A DNA stretch of 64,000 nt from Sphingobium sp. HWE2-09 (GCF_035989265.1 NZ_JAYKZX010000003.1:2480001-2544000), one strand, 5' to 3'; positions 35,822-43,966 are shown, numbered from the stretch's first letter. The notes: generated from the sequence alone by a model not told the origin. Numbers and translations are program-made.

Positions 35822-35891
35822 AATCACGCGGAGGCGCGGAGACGCAGAGGGATTGTGCTATCCCTCTGCGTCTCCGCGCCTCCGCGTGATT
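35822..35891. repeat. Perfect 31-bp inverted repeat between convergent genes
   Basis: Arms 35822-35852 and 35861-35891 are fully complementary around an 8-nt loop (TTGTGCTA). The arms contain GCGGAGGCGCGGAGACGCAG, related to the element at 3005-3067. It lies between the Gre gene and dps, which converge. It may stop transcription from both sides, but the flanks are not T-rich on the proper side. Confidence 0.85.
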
Positions 35892-35910
35892 TATATTTGC
35901 CTGCGGCGGC

Positions 35911-36402
35911 TTATGCGCCGCGCGCCGCTTCGAAGAGGAACCAGGCGCGCTGTTCGGCCTGATCGGTCCAGTCGTCGACGATGCCTTCGGTGGCGTTGTC
36001 GCCCGCTTCGGTCGCGGCGGCCTTTACCAAGCGGAAGGTTTCCACTAGCGAGAGATTGTCGTCGCGCAGTTCCTTGAGCATGTCGGCGGGGCTGACGAAT
36101 TCGGCGTCATTGTCCTTGATGCTCTGGTGGCGGGAAATGTCGCCGATCGAGCGCAGGCTGGTGTTGCCGGTCTTGCGCACGCGTTCGGCGATCAGGTCAG
36201 TCGTGCCCAGGATTTGCGTCGCCTGTTCATCAAACATCAGATGATAGTCGCGGAAATGTGGGCCGGAGACGTGCCAGTGGAAATTCTTGGTCTTGAGATA
36301 GAGCGCATAGCTGTCCGCCAGCGCGCCGTTGAGGGCGTCGGCGACGGACTTTGTCTCGTTGCTCTTGAGGTCGGTCGGGGTCTTAAGATCGGGGGCGGTC
36401 AT
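35911..36402 (-). CDS. dps: Dps-family ferritin-like DNA-protecting protein
   Basis: Dps (163 aa), a dodecameric mini-ferritin that oxidises and stores iron and shields DNA under stress. The ferroxidase motif FHWHVSGPHFRDYHLMFDEQ is intact with its His and Asp/Glu ligands. Helices with LRSIGDISRHQSI and DDWTDQAEQRAWFLFEA match the family. ATG at 36402 follows an excellent ribosome site (AGGAGGACA); upstream in-frame ATGs lack one. No regulator site can be fixed by eye. Confidence 0.92.
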   Translation of the reverse strand: MTAPDLKTPTDLKSNETKSVADALNGALADSYALYLKTKNFHWHVSGPHFRDYHLMFDEQATQILGTTDLIAERVRKTGNTSLRSIGDISRHQSIKDNDAEFVSPADMLKELRDDNLSLVETFRLVKAAATEAGDNATEGIVDDWTDQAEQRAWFLFEAARGA

Positions 36403-36513
36403 GCAATGTCCTCCTGTTCGCATAAAATGATTTCGGACATATAATGATCGGCCGTCAATATGGTGCCATCTGTCTTCCTGCAAATTCCCGATCAGCCTGA
36501 TGGAGCGGGTCGA

Positions 36514-37080
36514 TCATATGAGGCCGATCGCCGAAACCGCCATGATGGCCCCCGACAGCAGCAGGATCGCGCCGCCGGTCCAGCGGATCGCGCGAAGCGG
36601 CAGCACCGCCAGCAGCTGATCGCGCAGCAGGACGACCGGGACCAGTGCCACGATGACGCCGATCGCGCCGCCGATGCCCGCCAGCATGGGATCGGCGGTG
36701 CGGGTAGCGATGCCCAGGATCAGGAATTGCGGACCGTCGCCAAAGCCCAGGATGAAGACGCCCAGCGCGGTGGTCAGGAAAGCGCCGGTGGGCCAGCCCG
36801 CCAGCGGATCAGGGCGGCTGACCGGCCAGAACAGGCCAGCGCCCAGGAACAGGACGGACAGGGCCATGAACAGCAGCCGCGCGTCGGCGCCCAGCATCGG
36901 GCCGATCCAGGCGCCGGCAAAAGCGGAGATGGCACCATTGGCAGCCGCCGCAGCGACGATCCCGGCGATGATCGCGCCGTTGCGATCATAGCGGGTGGCG
37001 AGCGCCAGCACGAGCAACTGGCTCTTATCGCCCATTTCGCCGAGCAGGCAGCCCAGCAGGGCGATCAGCAAGGCGTCCAT
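36514..37080 (-). CDS. UPF0016/TMEM165-Gdt1 family membrane transporter
   Basis: A 188-aa integral membrane protein of about six hydrophobic segments. The family motif E-x-G-D-K-S is clear in the first half (LLGEMGDKSQLLVLALATRY). The symmetric motif of the second half has degenerated to GFGDGPQFLILGIATRT, lacking the Glu and Lys. Gdt1/MneA-type proteins export manganese or calcium. A role in Mn homeostasis is inferred from family. Monocistronic; the spacer to dps is 111 bp. Confidence 0.85.
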   Translation of the reverse strand: MDALLIALLGCLLGEMGDKSQLLVLALATRYDRNGAIIAGIVAAAAANGAISAFAGAWIGPMLGADARLLFMALSVLFLGAGLFWPVSRPDPLAGWPTGAFLTTALGVFILGFGDGPQFLILGIATRTADPMLAGIGGAIGVIVALVPVVLLRDQLLAVLPLRAIRWTGGAILLLSGAIMAVSAIGLI

Positions 37081-37092
37081 CAGCGGGTCGGA

Positions 37093-37416
37093 TCAGGCAT
37101 GCAGCGAACGGATGGCGGCGAGCGGACGCGGGATCAGCGACACGATGTCCGCCATCGGCATATCCTGCGCGATCGCTTCACGCATCAGGTCGAGATAGGA
37201 CAGCACGATCGGGCCAAGGCCGTGCAGCGACAGCGCCGATTCGAGCGTGGCCGCCAGCCCCTCCACCGTGTCGAGGCGAAAGGCGCGGGCGATGTGGCGG
37301 ATCTGGTCGAGTTCGTCCTGCAGGCGGGTGACGGACACATGGCCGCGCTGGTTCGCCAACCCGTCGACCCGGCGCATCAGGTCCGCCAATATCGCCAGCA
37401 TCGGATCATGTCGCAT
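37093..37416 (-). CDS. Hypothetical protein, helical
   Basis: A 107-aa protein without signal peptide or membrane segment, probably all-alpha: MRHDPMLAILADLMRRVDGLANQRGHVSVTRLQDELDQ and ATLESALSLHGLGPIVLSYLDLMREAI. It ends just before the Gdt1-like gene on the same strand (12 bp gap), so the two may be co-transcribed. I do not recognise a family. Confidence 0.6.
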   Translation of the reverse strand: MRHDPMLAILADLMRRVDGLANQRGHVSVTRLQDELDQIRHIARAFRLDTVEGLAATLESALSLHGLGPIVLSYLDLMREAIAQDMPMADIVSLIPRPLAAIRSLHA

Positions 37417-37626
37417 GGGAAAGTCCCCCGTCTGTTCGCCCCATGCGGCACCATGCGCCAGATTGGTTAAAGCCGTCTAAAGCCTGCCGATCGCCATGCG
37501 CGACGCCATGCCCAGCCTTGACAGCGAACCGAATCTGCCCCATGGGCCACCGCTGAAACGGGCGGTCCGCCATCCTTGGATGGGCCGCTTTATCTTTTTA
37601 CGCACTTACGACCAGGGAATAAGGCC

Positions 37627-37794
37627 ATGGCCAAGCCGGCAACCGTCAAGATCCGTCTCGTCAGCACGGCTGACACTGGCTTCTTCTACGTCACGAAGAA
37701 GAACCCGCGCACCAAGACCGAGAAGTTCAGCTTCCGCAAGTACGACCCCGTCGTGCGCAAGCATGTCGAGTTCAAGGAAGCCAAGATCAAGTAA
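37627..37794 (+). CDS. rpmG: 50S ribosomal protein L33
   Basis: L33, 55 aa, of the large ribosomal subunit. Family features: [22 protein letters not shown], then [21 protein letters not shown]. It lacks the CxxC zinc pairs, so it is the zinc-independent form. The ATG at 37627 follows AGGGAATAAGGCC. A strong terminator follows 47 bp downstream. Single gene. Confidence 0.97.
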   Translation: MAKPATVKIRLVSTADTGFFYVTKKNPRTKTEKFSFRKYDPVVRKHVEFKEAKIK

Positions 37795-37840
37795 GCCGCT
37801 GCGGGCGTCACGCCCGCGCGCCTGATCTTTCGCTTTTCGA

Positions 37841-37883
37841 ACAGGAAAAGGCCCGTCCCTTTTGGGAACGGGCCTTTTCCTGT
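37841..37883. terminator. Terminator after rpmG
   Basis: Perfect 16-bp stem (37841-37856 with 37868-37883) enclosing a CCC-TTTT-GGG inner stem. The arms contain AAAAGG and CCTTTT, and the element ends the rpmG transcript. Stem flanks are modestly T-rich. Confidence 0.8.
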
Positions 37884-37940
37884 TGGTGTTGCAGGGACGA
37901 TGCGCCCTGGCTTCTTAAAGGAAAGGGGCGCCTTTCGGAC

Positions 37941-37976
37941 ACCCCCCACCCCAACCCCTCTCCTGAAGGAGAGGGG
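37941..37976. repeat. REP-like palindrome after rpmG
   Basis: Palindrome with arms CCCCTCTCCT/AGGAGAGGGG at 37955-37976 preceded by an ACCCCCCACCCCAA tail at 37941-37954. Same family as the DUF559-flanking copies, here as a single copy with its tail to the left. Confidence 0.75.
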
Positions 37977-37989
37977 CTTTTATCCTGCG

Positions 37990-39858
37990 TTAGTTACCGA
38001 CCGGCTTTGCGTCGGTGCGGCGCACGACGATGGTGGTGGAACGCGGTTCCTGGCCCGATACCGGCCAGTTACCGGTGGGATGCTGGATGTTCACGAAGAA
38101 GGTCTTGAGGTCCGGCGTATAGGCAAGGCCGGTGATCTCGCAGCCCTTCGGCCCGACCAGGAAGCGCGAGGACTTCTTGGTGGTCTGGTCGATGTAGAAC
38201 ATCGCGTTCTGGCCGAAAATCTGCTCGATCGTGCGCGCCGAATCGCCCGACGAACCGGGCACGCTGTGATCGGTCTGGACCCACAGGCGACCCTTGGGAT
38301 CGATGCGGATGCCGTCGGGGCTGGAGAAGGTGTCGCCGTTGATATTGCCTTCCAGCTTGTCGCCGAACCCGGCGAGGCTGGGATCACCGGCCAGCAGGAA
38401 GATTTCCCAGCTGAACTTCATGGCGAGCGGCGAATTGCCCTCTTCCTTGAACTTGATGATGTGGCCGTGACGGTTGACGGTGCGCGGGTTGGCGGCGTCG
38501 GTGACACGGCGGCTGCTGTTGTTGGTCAGCGTCACGAAGACGGCGCTGTTGTCGGGCGCGACCGTGATCCATTCCGGGCGGTCCATGACGGTGCCACCAG
38601 CGACGCGCGCGGCCGAGATGGTGTTGATCAGCACGTCCGCCTGGTTGCTGAAGTCGACCTTTACGGCCGCGGGCGGGGTCACGCTCTGGCTGACATTGCC
38701 CGGATCGGACGCGCCGACGACCAGGCCGTTCTGACCCTGCACCAGCGCGCGCCATTCACCGGTGCCGTCCGCGTTGAAGCGGGCGACATAGAGCGTGCCA
38801 TGGTCGAGCATGTCGCGATTTTCGGCGCGGTTGCTGTTACTGTAGGCGCGGTCGCAGACGAATTTGTAGATGCAGCCCGGCGTGCCGTCATGCCCCATGT
38901 AGAAGGCGACGCGGCGGTTGCTGTCGGCCATATAGGCTGTGTTTTCATGGTCGAAGCGGCCGAGTTCGGTGCGCTTGGTCGCGGCGTCCAGTTCCAGATA
39001 GGGGTCGATTTCGACCACCCAGCCGTAATTATTCTCGGGCTGCGTCGGATCGATATAATTGTCGGTCGATTCCTCGCAGGTCAGGTAGGTGCCCCAGGGG
39101 GTGCGGCCCGACGAGCAGTTGTTGAGCGTGCCCTTGATCGACGTGGAGAGCAGACCGGCGGCGCGGCCCGACGCGCGATAGACGCTGTTGCCGGTGTAGC
39201 GCTTGTTATATTTGGAACCGGCCTTGACCGCCCATTTGCCGTCAGACCCCTTGGCGATTTCGATGACGCCGACGCCGACGGCCGACAGGGCGACCGCCTT
39301 CTGGTCCGCCGTGGCGGTCGCGGCATTGTAGGTGCCGCCGTTGAACAGGATATTATAGTCGGGCAATTCGAAATTGATCGCCAGCAAACCGCCAGCGTTC
39401 GCATCCGTGCCGGACAGTTCATAATATTCCATGCCGTCATGGTTGCCGCCGGCCCATTTTTCAGCGATCGCAGGCGTCGGGAAGCTGCCCGAATAAGGGG
39501 TGCCGGTTTCGACCGAATTGCCCGCCTTGAGCAGCACGTCGACGGTGTAGCCATTGGGCACGGTGACGGTGTCGTTCATGTTGGCGGCGACCGGTGCGAA
39601 GCTGATCGCATAGCTGTCCGTCGGCGTGGGGGTCGGCGTGGGCGTCGGGGTCGGCGTGTCCGAATCATTGTCGTCGTCGCCGCACGCGGCGAGCGAACCC
39701 AGCATGGGCAGGATCGACAGGCCCAGAAGGCCGTTCTTCAGCACGGAGCGGCGGCCCGGATTGGCGGCGACGATCGCCTCCAGGCTCTGATCGCCCATAT
39801 CGATGGTGGGCTGCGCGGCACGAGAGGGCGCGCGCGCCTCGTCGGTCAGATGAGACAT
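37990..39858 (-). CDS. phoX: PhoX-family (DUF839) phosphatase, Tat-exported, likely lipoprotein
   Basis: A 622-aa protein with the PhoX/DUF839 beta-propeller, a calcium- and iron-dependent phosphomonoesterase that releases phosphate from organic sources. The N-terminus has a twin-arginine motif (GRRSVLKNG), hydrophobic LLGLSILPMLGS and a lipobox-like LAAC at about residue 59. A linker of six PT repeats follows. Propeller blocks: SSGRTPWGTYLTCEES, FDHENTAYMAD, GCIYKFVCDR, and SSPDGIRIDPKGRLWVQTD. A likely Pho box lies upstream, so phosphate control fits. Confidence 0.85.
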   Translation of the reverse strand: MSHLTDEARAPSRAAQPTIDMGDQSLEAIVAANPGRRSVLKNGLLGLSILPMLGSLAACGDDDNDSDTPTPTPTPTPTPTDSYAISFAPVAANMNDTVTVPNGYTVDVLLKAGNSVETGTPYSGSFPTPAIAEKWAGGNHDGMEYYELSGTDANAGGLLAINFELPDYNILFNGGTYNAATATADQKAVALSAVGVGVIEIAKGSDGKWAVKAGSKYNKRYTGNSVYRASGRAAGLLSTSIKGTLNNCSSGRTPWGTYLTCEESTDNYIDPTQPENNYGWVVEIDPYLELDAATKRTELGRFDHENTAYMADSNRRVAFYMGHDGTPGCIYKFVCDRAYSNSNRAENRDMLDHGTLYVARFNADGTGEWRALVQGQNGLVVGASDPGNVSQSVTPPAAVKVDFSNQADVLINTISAARVAGGTVMDRPEWITVAPDNSAVFVTLTNNSSRRVTDAANPRTVNRHGHIIKFKEEGNSPLAMKFSWEIFLLAGDPSLAGFGDKLEGNINGDTFSSPDGIRIDPKGRLWVQTDHSVPGSSGDSARTIEQIFGQNAMFYIDQTTKKSSRFLVGPKGCEITGLAYTPDLKTFFVNIQHPTGNWPVSGQEPRSTTIVVRRTDAKPVGN

Positions 39859-39967
39859 GGATTACTACCCCTGGTTGGTTACAGGGCTGTCGGCGGAACG
39901 CCGCGCCCTTGGGCCAGCGAGTTGGCAGAGGGCAATGACGACAAGGCTTCGGAACGAAGGCGCCGCC

Positions 39968-39996
39968 ATGAAACAATCATGACAGCATGGTGACGA
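39968..39996 (-). promoter_or_regulatory. Candidate PhoB box upstream of phoX
   Basis: On the minus strand three 7-bp half-sites are spaced by 4 bp: TCGTCAC (39990-39996), CTGTCAT (39979-39985) and GTTTCAT (39968-39974). They match CTGTCAT at 5, 7 and 5 of 7 positions. The box is 110-138 bp before the phoX start and oriented with it. PhoB binding is inferred from the sequence and the phosphatase downstream. Confidence 0.55.
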
Positions 39997-40010
39997 AGGT
40001 GTCGGAAGCG

Positions 40011-40373
40011 TTACAGGAGGGCGTTGACCTGCTCGACAAAGCGCAGCACCGAAATCGGTTTGGACACATAGGCCTGCGCGCCTGCCGCGCGGATGCGATC
40101 TTCGTCGCCATGGCCCGCATAAGCCGTGACCGCCATGATCGGCACGGCCGACAGGCGATCGTCGGCCTTGAGCGACACGATGAGGTCCAGGCCGCTGACA
40201 TGGGGCAGATGGATGTCGGTAATGACGAGGTCGGGCAGGAAATCGCGTGCCTGGGCCAGCACGTCGCGTCCGTCGCGCAGGGGCAGCACGTCATGCCCGT
40301 GCGCGCGCAGCAGGTCGCAAAAAAGTTTCAGATTAAGTTCGTTGTCCTCGACAACGAGCACGCGCTTTGCCAC
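40011..40373 (-). CDS. divK: DivK/CheY-like single-domain response regulator
   Basis: A 120-aa receiver domain without an output domain. Acidic pocket VVEDNE, phospho-acceptor Asp in LVITDIHLPHVSG, Thr in MAVTAYAG and Lys in YVSKPIS. ELNLKLFCDLLRAHGH is typical of DivK, the cell-fate regulator of alphaproteobacteria. It lies upstream of phoX on the same strand, but that gene has its own regulatory region. The histidine kinase is not in the window. Confidence 0.87.
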   Translation of the reverse strand: MAKRVLVVEDNELNLKLFCDLLRAHGHDVLPLRDGRDVLAQARDFLPDLVITDIHLPHVSGLDLIVSLKADDRLSAVPIMAVTAYAGHGDEDRIRAAGAQAYVSKPISVLRFVEQVNALL

Positions 40374-40441
40374 CAGTCACCCGCGATCCGAAAATGCCCT
40401 ATCGAAGCGCGCCTACACCCACCCCGCCCCGAAAGCCAATC

Positions 40442-40729
40442 ATGCGACCCGACACAGTTAATGGCAAGCAGGATAGCGGCCCCGATGCCGCCACTTTGGG
40501 ATTGATGGCGCTGGTGTGGACGCTGAGCGACGGGGCGCGGGCGGACCGGTTGCTGGCGCTGACCGGCCTGGACGTCGACACGCTGCGCGCCGGGATAGAC
40601 GATCCGGGCATATTGAGCGCGGTTTTGGCGTTCCTGGCGGACCATGAGCCGGACCTGATCGCCTGCGCAGAGGCGATCGACACCACGCCCGCCGCGCTGA
40701 TCGCGGCGCAGGAGAGATTGAGCCAATGA
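40442..40729 (+). CDS. DUF3572 family protein
   Basis: A 95-aa alpha-helical protein of the DUF3572 family found across alphaproteobacteria. Visible blocks: AATLGLMALVWTLSDGARADRLLALTGL and LRAGIDDPGILSAVLAFLADHEPDLIACAEA. No membrane segment. ATG at 40442 is chosen since the earlier in-frame sequence is low-complexity. Its stop overlaps the HAD gene start, so it leads the operon 40442-43669. Function unknown. Confidence 0.8.
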   Translation: MRPDTVNGKQDSGPDAATLGLMALVWTLSDGARADRLLALTGLDVDTLRAGIDDPGILSAVLAFLADHEPDLIACAEAIDTTPAALIAAQERLSQ

Positions 40730-41382
40730 CCCGCCCCCTGATCATTACCGATTGCGACGAGGTGCTGTTGCACATGGTCGTGCCGTTCCGCGCCTGGCTG
40801 GACGAGGTCCATGACGTGCATTTCGACATGCACGACCGCGGCTTTGCCGAAGCGCTGCGCCACAAGGATAGCGGCGTCGTGCTGGAACGCGAATTGGTGT
40901 GGGAATTGCTGCTGGGCTTTTTCGAGACGGAAATGCACCGGCAGGCGCCGATCGCGGGCGCGGTGGAGGCGTTGCAGCGATTGTCGAACGTCGCCGACAT
41001 CGTCGTGCTGACCAATATCACCGAGCGGCATCAGCAGGCGCGATCCGCGCAGTTGGCGACCCATGGCCTGACTTTGCCGGTCCATTGGAACCAGGGCGGC
41101 AAGGGGCCGCCGCTGGCGAAGATCGTGGCGGAACGGGAAGCCAGCGTCGCGCTGTTCATCGACGATCTGGCTGAACATCATAAGTCGGTCGCCATCCATG
41201 CGCCGGGCGTGTGGCGGCTGCACATGGTCGGCGAGCCTGAAATCGCCGCCAATGTGGCCGCCGCCCCCGCCGCCCATGCCCGGATCGACGATTGGACGGC
41301 GGCCGAGCAATGGATCAGGGACAGACTGGCCGAAGGGCCAGCGCCCGCCGATATCGACGCAAGCCAAGGAGCCACCGCATGA
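40726..41382 (+). CDS. HAD superfamily hydrolase
   Basis: A 218-aa protein of the HAD phosphatase fold, with two departures: the N-terminal motif reads LIITDCDEVLLHM (DxD-like, acidic residues of the usual DxDGT), and motif II is VVLTNITERHQQAR. Motif IV is likely in ALFIDDLAEHHKSVA. These suit a phosphatase or a related non-canonical member. The start overlaps the DUF3572 gene and the stop overlaps the RidA gene by 4 bp. Substrate unknown. Confidence 0.8.
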   Translation: MTRPLIITDCDEVLLHMVVPFRAWLDEVHDVHFDMHDRGFAEALRHKDSGVVLERELVWELLLGFFETEMHRQAPIAGAVEALQRLSNVADIVVLTNITERHQQARSAQLATHGLTLPVHWNQGGKGPPLAKIVAEREASVALFIDDLAEHHKSVAIHAPGVWRLHMVGEPEIAANVAAAPAAHARIDDWTAAEQWIRDRLAEGPAPADIDASQGATA

Positions 41383-41843
41383 GCATAGACGCCCGCCTGA
41401 CCGAACTGGGCATCACCCTGCCCCAAGCCGCCGCCCCCGTCGCCGCCTATGTCGCGGCCGTGGAAGCGGGCGGGCTGCTGCATATCAGCGGGCAGATCGC
41501 ACTGGCCCCCGACGGGCTGATGACCGGGCGGCTGGGCGAGGACCGCGACCTGGATTATGGCGTCGCCGCCGCGCGGGTATGTGGCCTCAATCTCATCGCC
41601 CAGATGAAGGCGGCCTTGGGGTCGCTGGACCGGGTCGAGCGGATCGTGAAGCTGGGCGCGTTCATCGCCAGCGCGCCGTCCTTCACCGACCAGCCCAAGG
41701 TCGCCAATGGCGCGTCGGAACTGATGGTCGAAGTGTTCGGCGAAGCGGGCAAGCACGCCCGCAGCGCGGTCGGCGTGCCGGTGCTGCCGCTGGGCGCGGT
41801 GGTCGAAATCGATGCGATCGTGCTTGTCAAAGCGCAGGCCTGA
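41379..41843 (+). CDS. RidA/YjgF family enamine deaminase-like protein
   Basis: A 154-aa RidA-fold protein of the longer YjgF_endoribonc subgroup (Rid-like). Blocks: LLHISGQIALAPDGL, RVCGLNLIAQMKAALGSLDRVERIVKL, FIASAPSFTDQPKVANGASELMVEVFGEAGKHARSAVGV and LPLGAVVEIDAIVLV. RidA members hydrolyse reactive 2-aminoacrylate-type imines; the arginine in HARSAVG is conserved. Overlaps the HAD gene and the GDPD gene. Confidence 0.87.
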   Translation: MSIDARLTELGITLPQAAAPVAAYVAAVEAGGLLHISGQIALAPDGLMTGRLGEDRDLDYGVAAARVCGLNLIAQMKAALGSLDRVERIVKLGAFIASAPSFTDQPKVANGASELMVEVFGEAGKHARSAVGVPVLPLGAVVEIDAIVLVKAQA

Positions 41844-42543
41844 CTTTCCGACCGATCGCCCCTTCGCCCATCGTGGATGGCATGGCGGCGGGGTGAGCGA
41901 AAACGGGATGGCGGCGTTTGAGGCCGCCATCGCCGCGGGCTTCGGCATCGAATGCGATGTCCGGGCGAGCCGGGATGGCGTCGCCTTCGTCTTTCACGAC
42001 GCGACGCTGAGCCGGATGGCGGGGCGCGACGATCGGGTCGCGGACCTGGATGCGGTGGTGCTGGATGGCGTCACCCTGCCCGATGGCGGCGCGATTCCGC
42101 GTCTGTCGACGTTGCTGACGCGCTGCGGGGGGCGGGTGCCGCTGTTGGTCGAGATCAAGGCGGAAGGGCGAGCCGTCGATGCGATCTGCGCGGCGGTGGC
42201 GCGCGACCTGGCCGCGTGGCCCGATGCGCCGGTGGCGGTCATGTCCTTCAATCCGTGGGCGATGCGCTGGTTCGTGCGACAACGAGTTGGACAGTATCGC
42301 GGCCTTGTCGTGACGCAGCAGGGCAAGGGAGCGATGCGCGGCGGAATCGAACGCACCCTTGCGCTTTGGCTGTCGAAACCCGATTTCCTGGCTTGTGATA
42401 TTCGCGACCTGCCATCCCGCCTGTCCCGCCGCTGCCGCGCCAAGGGGCTGCCCGTGCTGACATGGACCGTCCGCAGCGAGGCCGATCGCGTGCGCGGCGC
42501 GGCCCATGCCGACCAGATCATCTTCGAGCGTGCCCATGACTGA
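41812..42543 (+). CDS. Glycerophosphodiester phosphodiesterase
   Basis: A 243-aa GDPD-family enzyme that hydrolyses glycerophosphodiesters to glycerol 3-phosphate and alcohol. Catalytic and metal residues: AHRGWHGG (His and Arg), IECDVRASRDG (Glu and Asp) and FVFHDATLSRM (His). The TIM-barrel strands VPLLVEIKAEG and LPVLTWTVRSEADR follow. The ATG at 41812 overlaps ridA by 32 bp; a TTG at 41824 is an alternative. No signal peptide, so probably cytosolic. Overlaps the next gene. Confidence 0.87.
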   Translation: MRSCLSKRRPDFPTDRPFAHRGWHGGGVSENGMAAFEAAIAAGFGIECDVRASRDGVAFVFHDATLSRMAGRDDRVADLDAVVLDGVTLPDGGAIPRLSTLLTRCGGRVPLLVEIKAEGRAVDAICAAVARDLAAWPDAPVAVMSFNPWAMRWFVRQRVGQYRGLVVTQQGKGAMRGGIERTLALWLSKPDFLACDIRDLPSRLSRRCRAKGLPVLTWTVRSEADRVRGAAHADQIIFERAHD

Positions 42544-43669
42544 CGTGACGGTGCGCATCGGGTCCGGGGTCGCGGATTTCGATCGCGACCAGTGGGACGC
42601 CTGCGCAGTAAATAATAACCCATTCATATCATGGGATTTTCTGTCCGCCTTGGAGCGATCCGGAAGCGTCGGCGAAGGGACCGGCTGGCAGCCGCTGCCG
42701 ATCGTGATCGACGGGCCGGACGGCCGGATCGCGGCGGCCGCGCCCGCCTATGGCAAGAGCCACAGCCAGGGCGAATATGTATTCGACCATAGTTGGGCCG
42801 ATGCGTGGGAACGGGCGGGCGGGCGTTATTATCCCAAGATCCAGATCGCCGCGCCCTTTTCCCCCGTGCCCGGTCCGCGGCTGTTGCTGCGCGATGAGGC
42901 TCAGGCGCCCGCGCTGATCGCGGGGATCGAGATGCTGGTCGAGCGCAACAGCCTGTCGTCGGCCCATGCGACCTTCGTGTCGCCCGAACAGGTGGCCTTG
43001 TTCGAGGCGGCGGGCTGGCTGATCCGGGAGGATAGCCAGTTTCACTGGACCAACAGGGGCTATGGCGGGTTCGCCGATTTCCTGGCCGACCTGTCGAGCG
43101 AGAAGCGCAAGAATATCCGCAAGGAACGCGCGCGCGCGGTCGAGGGGCTGGAGATCGTGCATCTGACCGGCAGCGACCTGACGGAAGCGCATTGGGATAT
43201 TTTCTGGGAATTTTACCAGGATACCGGCGCGCGCAAATGGGGGCAGCCCTATCTGACCCGCGCTTTCTTTTCGATTTTGGGCGAGACAATGGCGGACAGG
43301 ACGCTGTTGATCCTGGCGCTGCGCGACGGGCAGCCGATTGCGGGCGCGCTCAACCTGATCGGCGGCGATACGCTCTATGGGCGCTATTGGGGCTGTACGC
43401 AGGACGTGCCCAACCTGCATTTCGAATTATGCTATTATCAGGCGATCGACGCGGCGATCGCGCGCGGTCTGCACAAAGTCGAGGCTGGCGCGCAGGGCGG
43501 GCACAAGCTGGCGCGCGGCTATGCGCCCGAGCCGACCTTTTCCGCCCATTATCTGCCCAATGCGGGGTTTCGCCGCGCGGTCGCCGATTTTCTGACGGCC
43601 GAACGGGAAGGCGTGCAGCGCGACCGGATATATCTTTCCGAACGGACGCCCTTTCGCAAGGGCGAGTGA
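42536..43669 (+). CDS. FemAB/GNAT-like acyltransferase (DUF482 family)
   Basis: A 377-aa protein of the peptidogalycan-biosynthesis/DUF482 family, a double-GNAT fold related to FemAB. Blocks: NNNPFISWDFLSALERSGSV, GRYYPKIQIAAPFSPVPGPRLL, FADFLADLSSEKRKNIRKERARA, and YYQAIDAAIARGLHKVEAGAQGGHKLARGY. Family members are said to transfer aminoacyl or acyl groups, but no substrate is proven. ATG at 42536 overlaps the GDPD stop. Last gene of the five-gene operon. Confidence 0.83.
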   Translation: MTDVTVRIGSGVADFDRDQWDACAVNNNPFISWDFLSALERSGSVGEGTGWQPLPIVIDGPDGRIAAAAPAYGKSHSQGEYVFDHSWADAWERAGGRYYPKIQIAAPFSPVPGPRLLLRDEAQAPALIAGIEMLVERNSLSSAHATFVSPEQVALFEAAGWLIREDSQFHWTNRGYGGFADFLADLSSEKRKNIRKERARAVEGLEIVHLTGSDLTEAHWDIFWEFYQDTGARKWGQPYLTRAFFSILGETMADRTLLILALRDGQPIAGALNLIGGDTLYGRYWGCTQDVPNLHFELCYYQAIDAAIARGLHKVEAGAQGGHKLARGYAPEPTFSAHYLPNAGFRRAVADFLTAEREGVQRDRIYLSERTPFRKGE

Positions 43670-43966
43670 TCAGGCGGCGCGCAGCTGGTTGGCGGCGATC
43701 ATGGCGCGCGCCTGGCGCTGCGCTTCGGCAATTTCGCGGGCGGTCATTTCCTCGGCGATTTCGGCGCGCATCGACTGGCCCTGTTCGCTGCCGCGCAGTG
43801 CGGCGAGGTTAAACCATTTATGCGCTTCGACCAGATCGATCGTCAGGCCGCCGGTGCCGCAGCTATAGGCAACGCCTAAGTCGAAACAATCTTCCGCCGT
43901 GCCATAGGTTGCCCGCGACTGGCGGGCCTCCATGAGAAATTGCGCGCTCTTGATGCTGTTGCCCAT
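43670..43966 (-). CDS. Small Sel1-repeat-like protein
   Basis: A 98-aa protein whose centre (EDCFDLGVAYSCGTGGLTIDLVEAHKWFNLAALRG) resembles one Sel1/TPR-like repeat, with LVEAHKWFNLAA the repeat hallmark. The C-terminal helix EEMTAREIAEAQRQARAMIA is charged. No export signal. It faces the FemAB-like gene end-to-end. A protein-protein interaction role is likely, with partner unknown. Confidence 0.7.
   Translation of the reverse strand: MGNSIKSAQFLMEARQSRATYGTAEDCFDLGVAYSCGTGGLTIDLVEAHKWFNLAALRGSEQGQSMRAEIAEEMTAREIAEAQRQARAMIAANQLRAA

Noticed and set aside
39600..39660. Short tandem repeat that could be read as a CRISPR fragment
   Set aside because: It is the GTCGGCGTGGG-type DNA of the PT linker in phoX, with no spacers and in frame.
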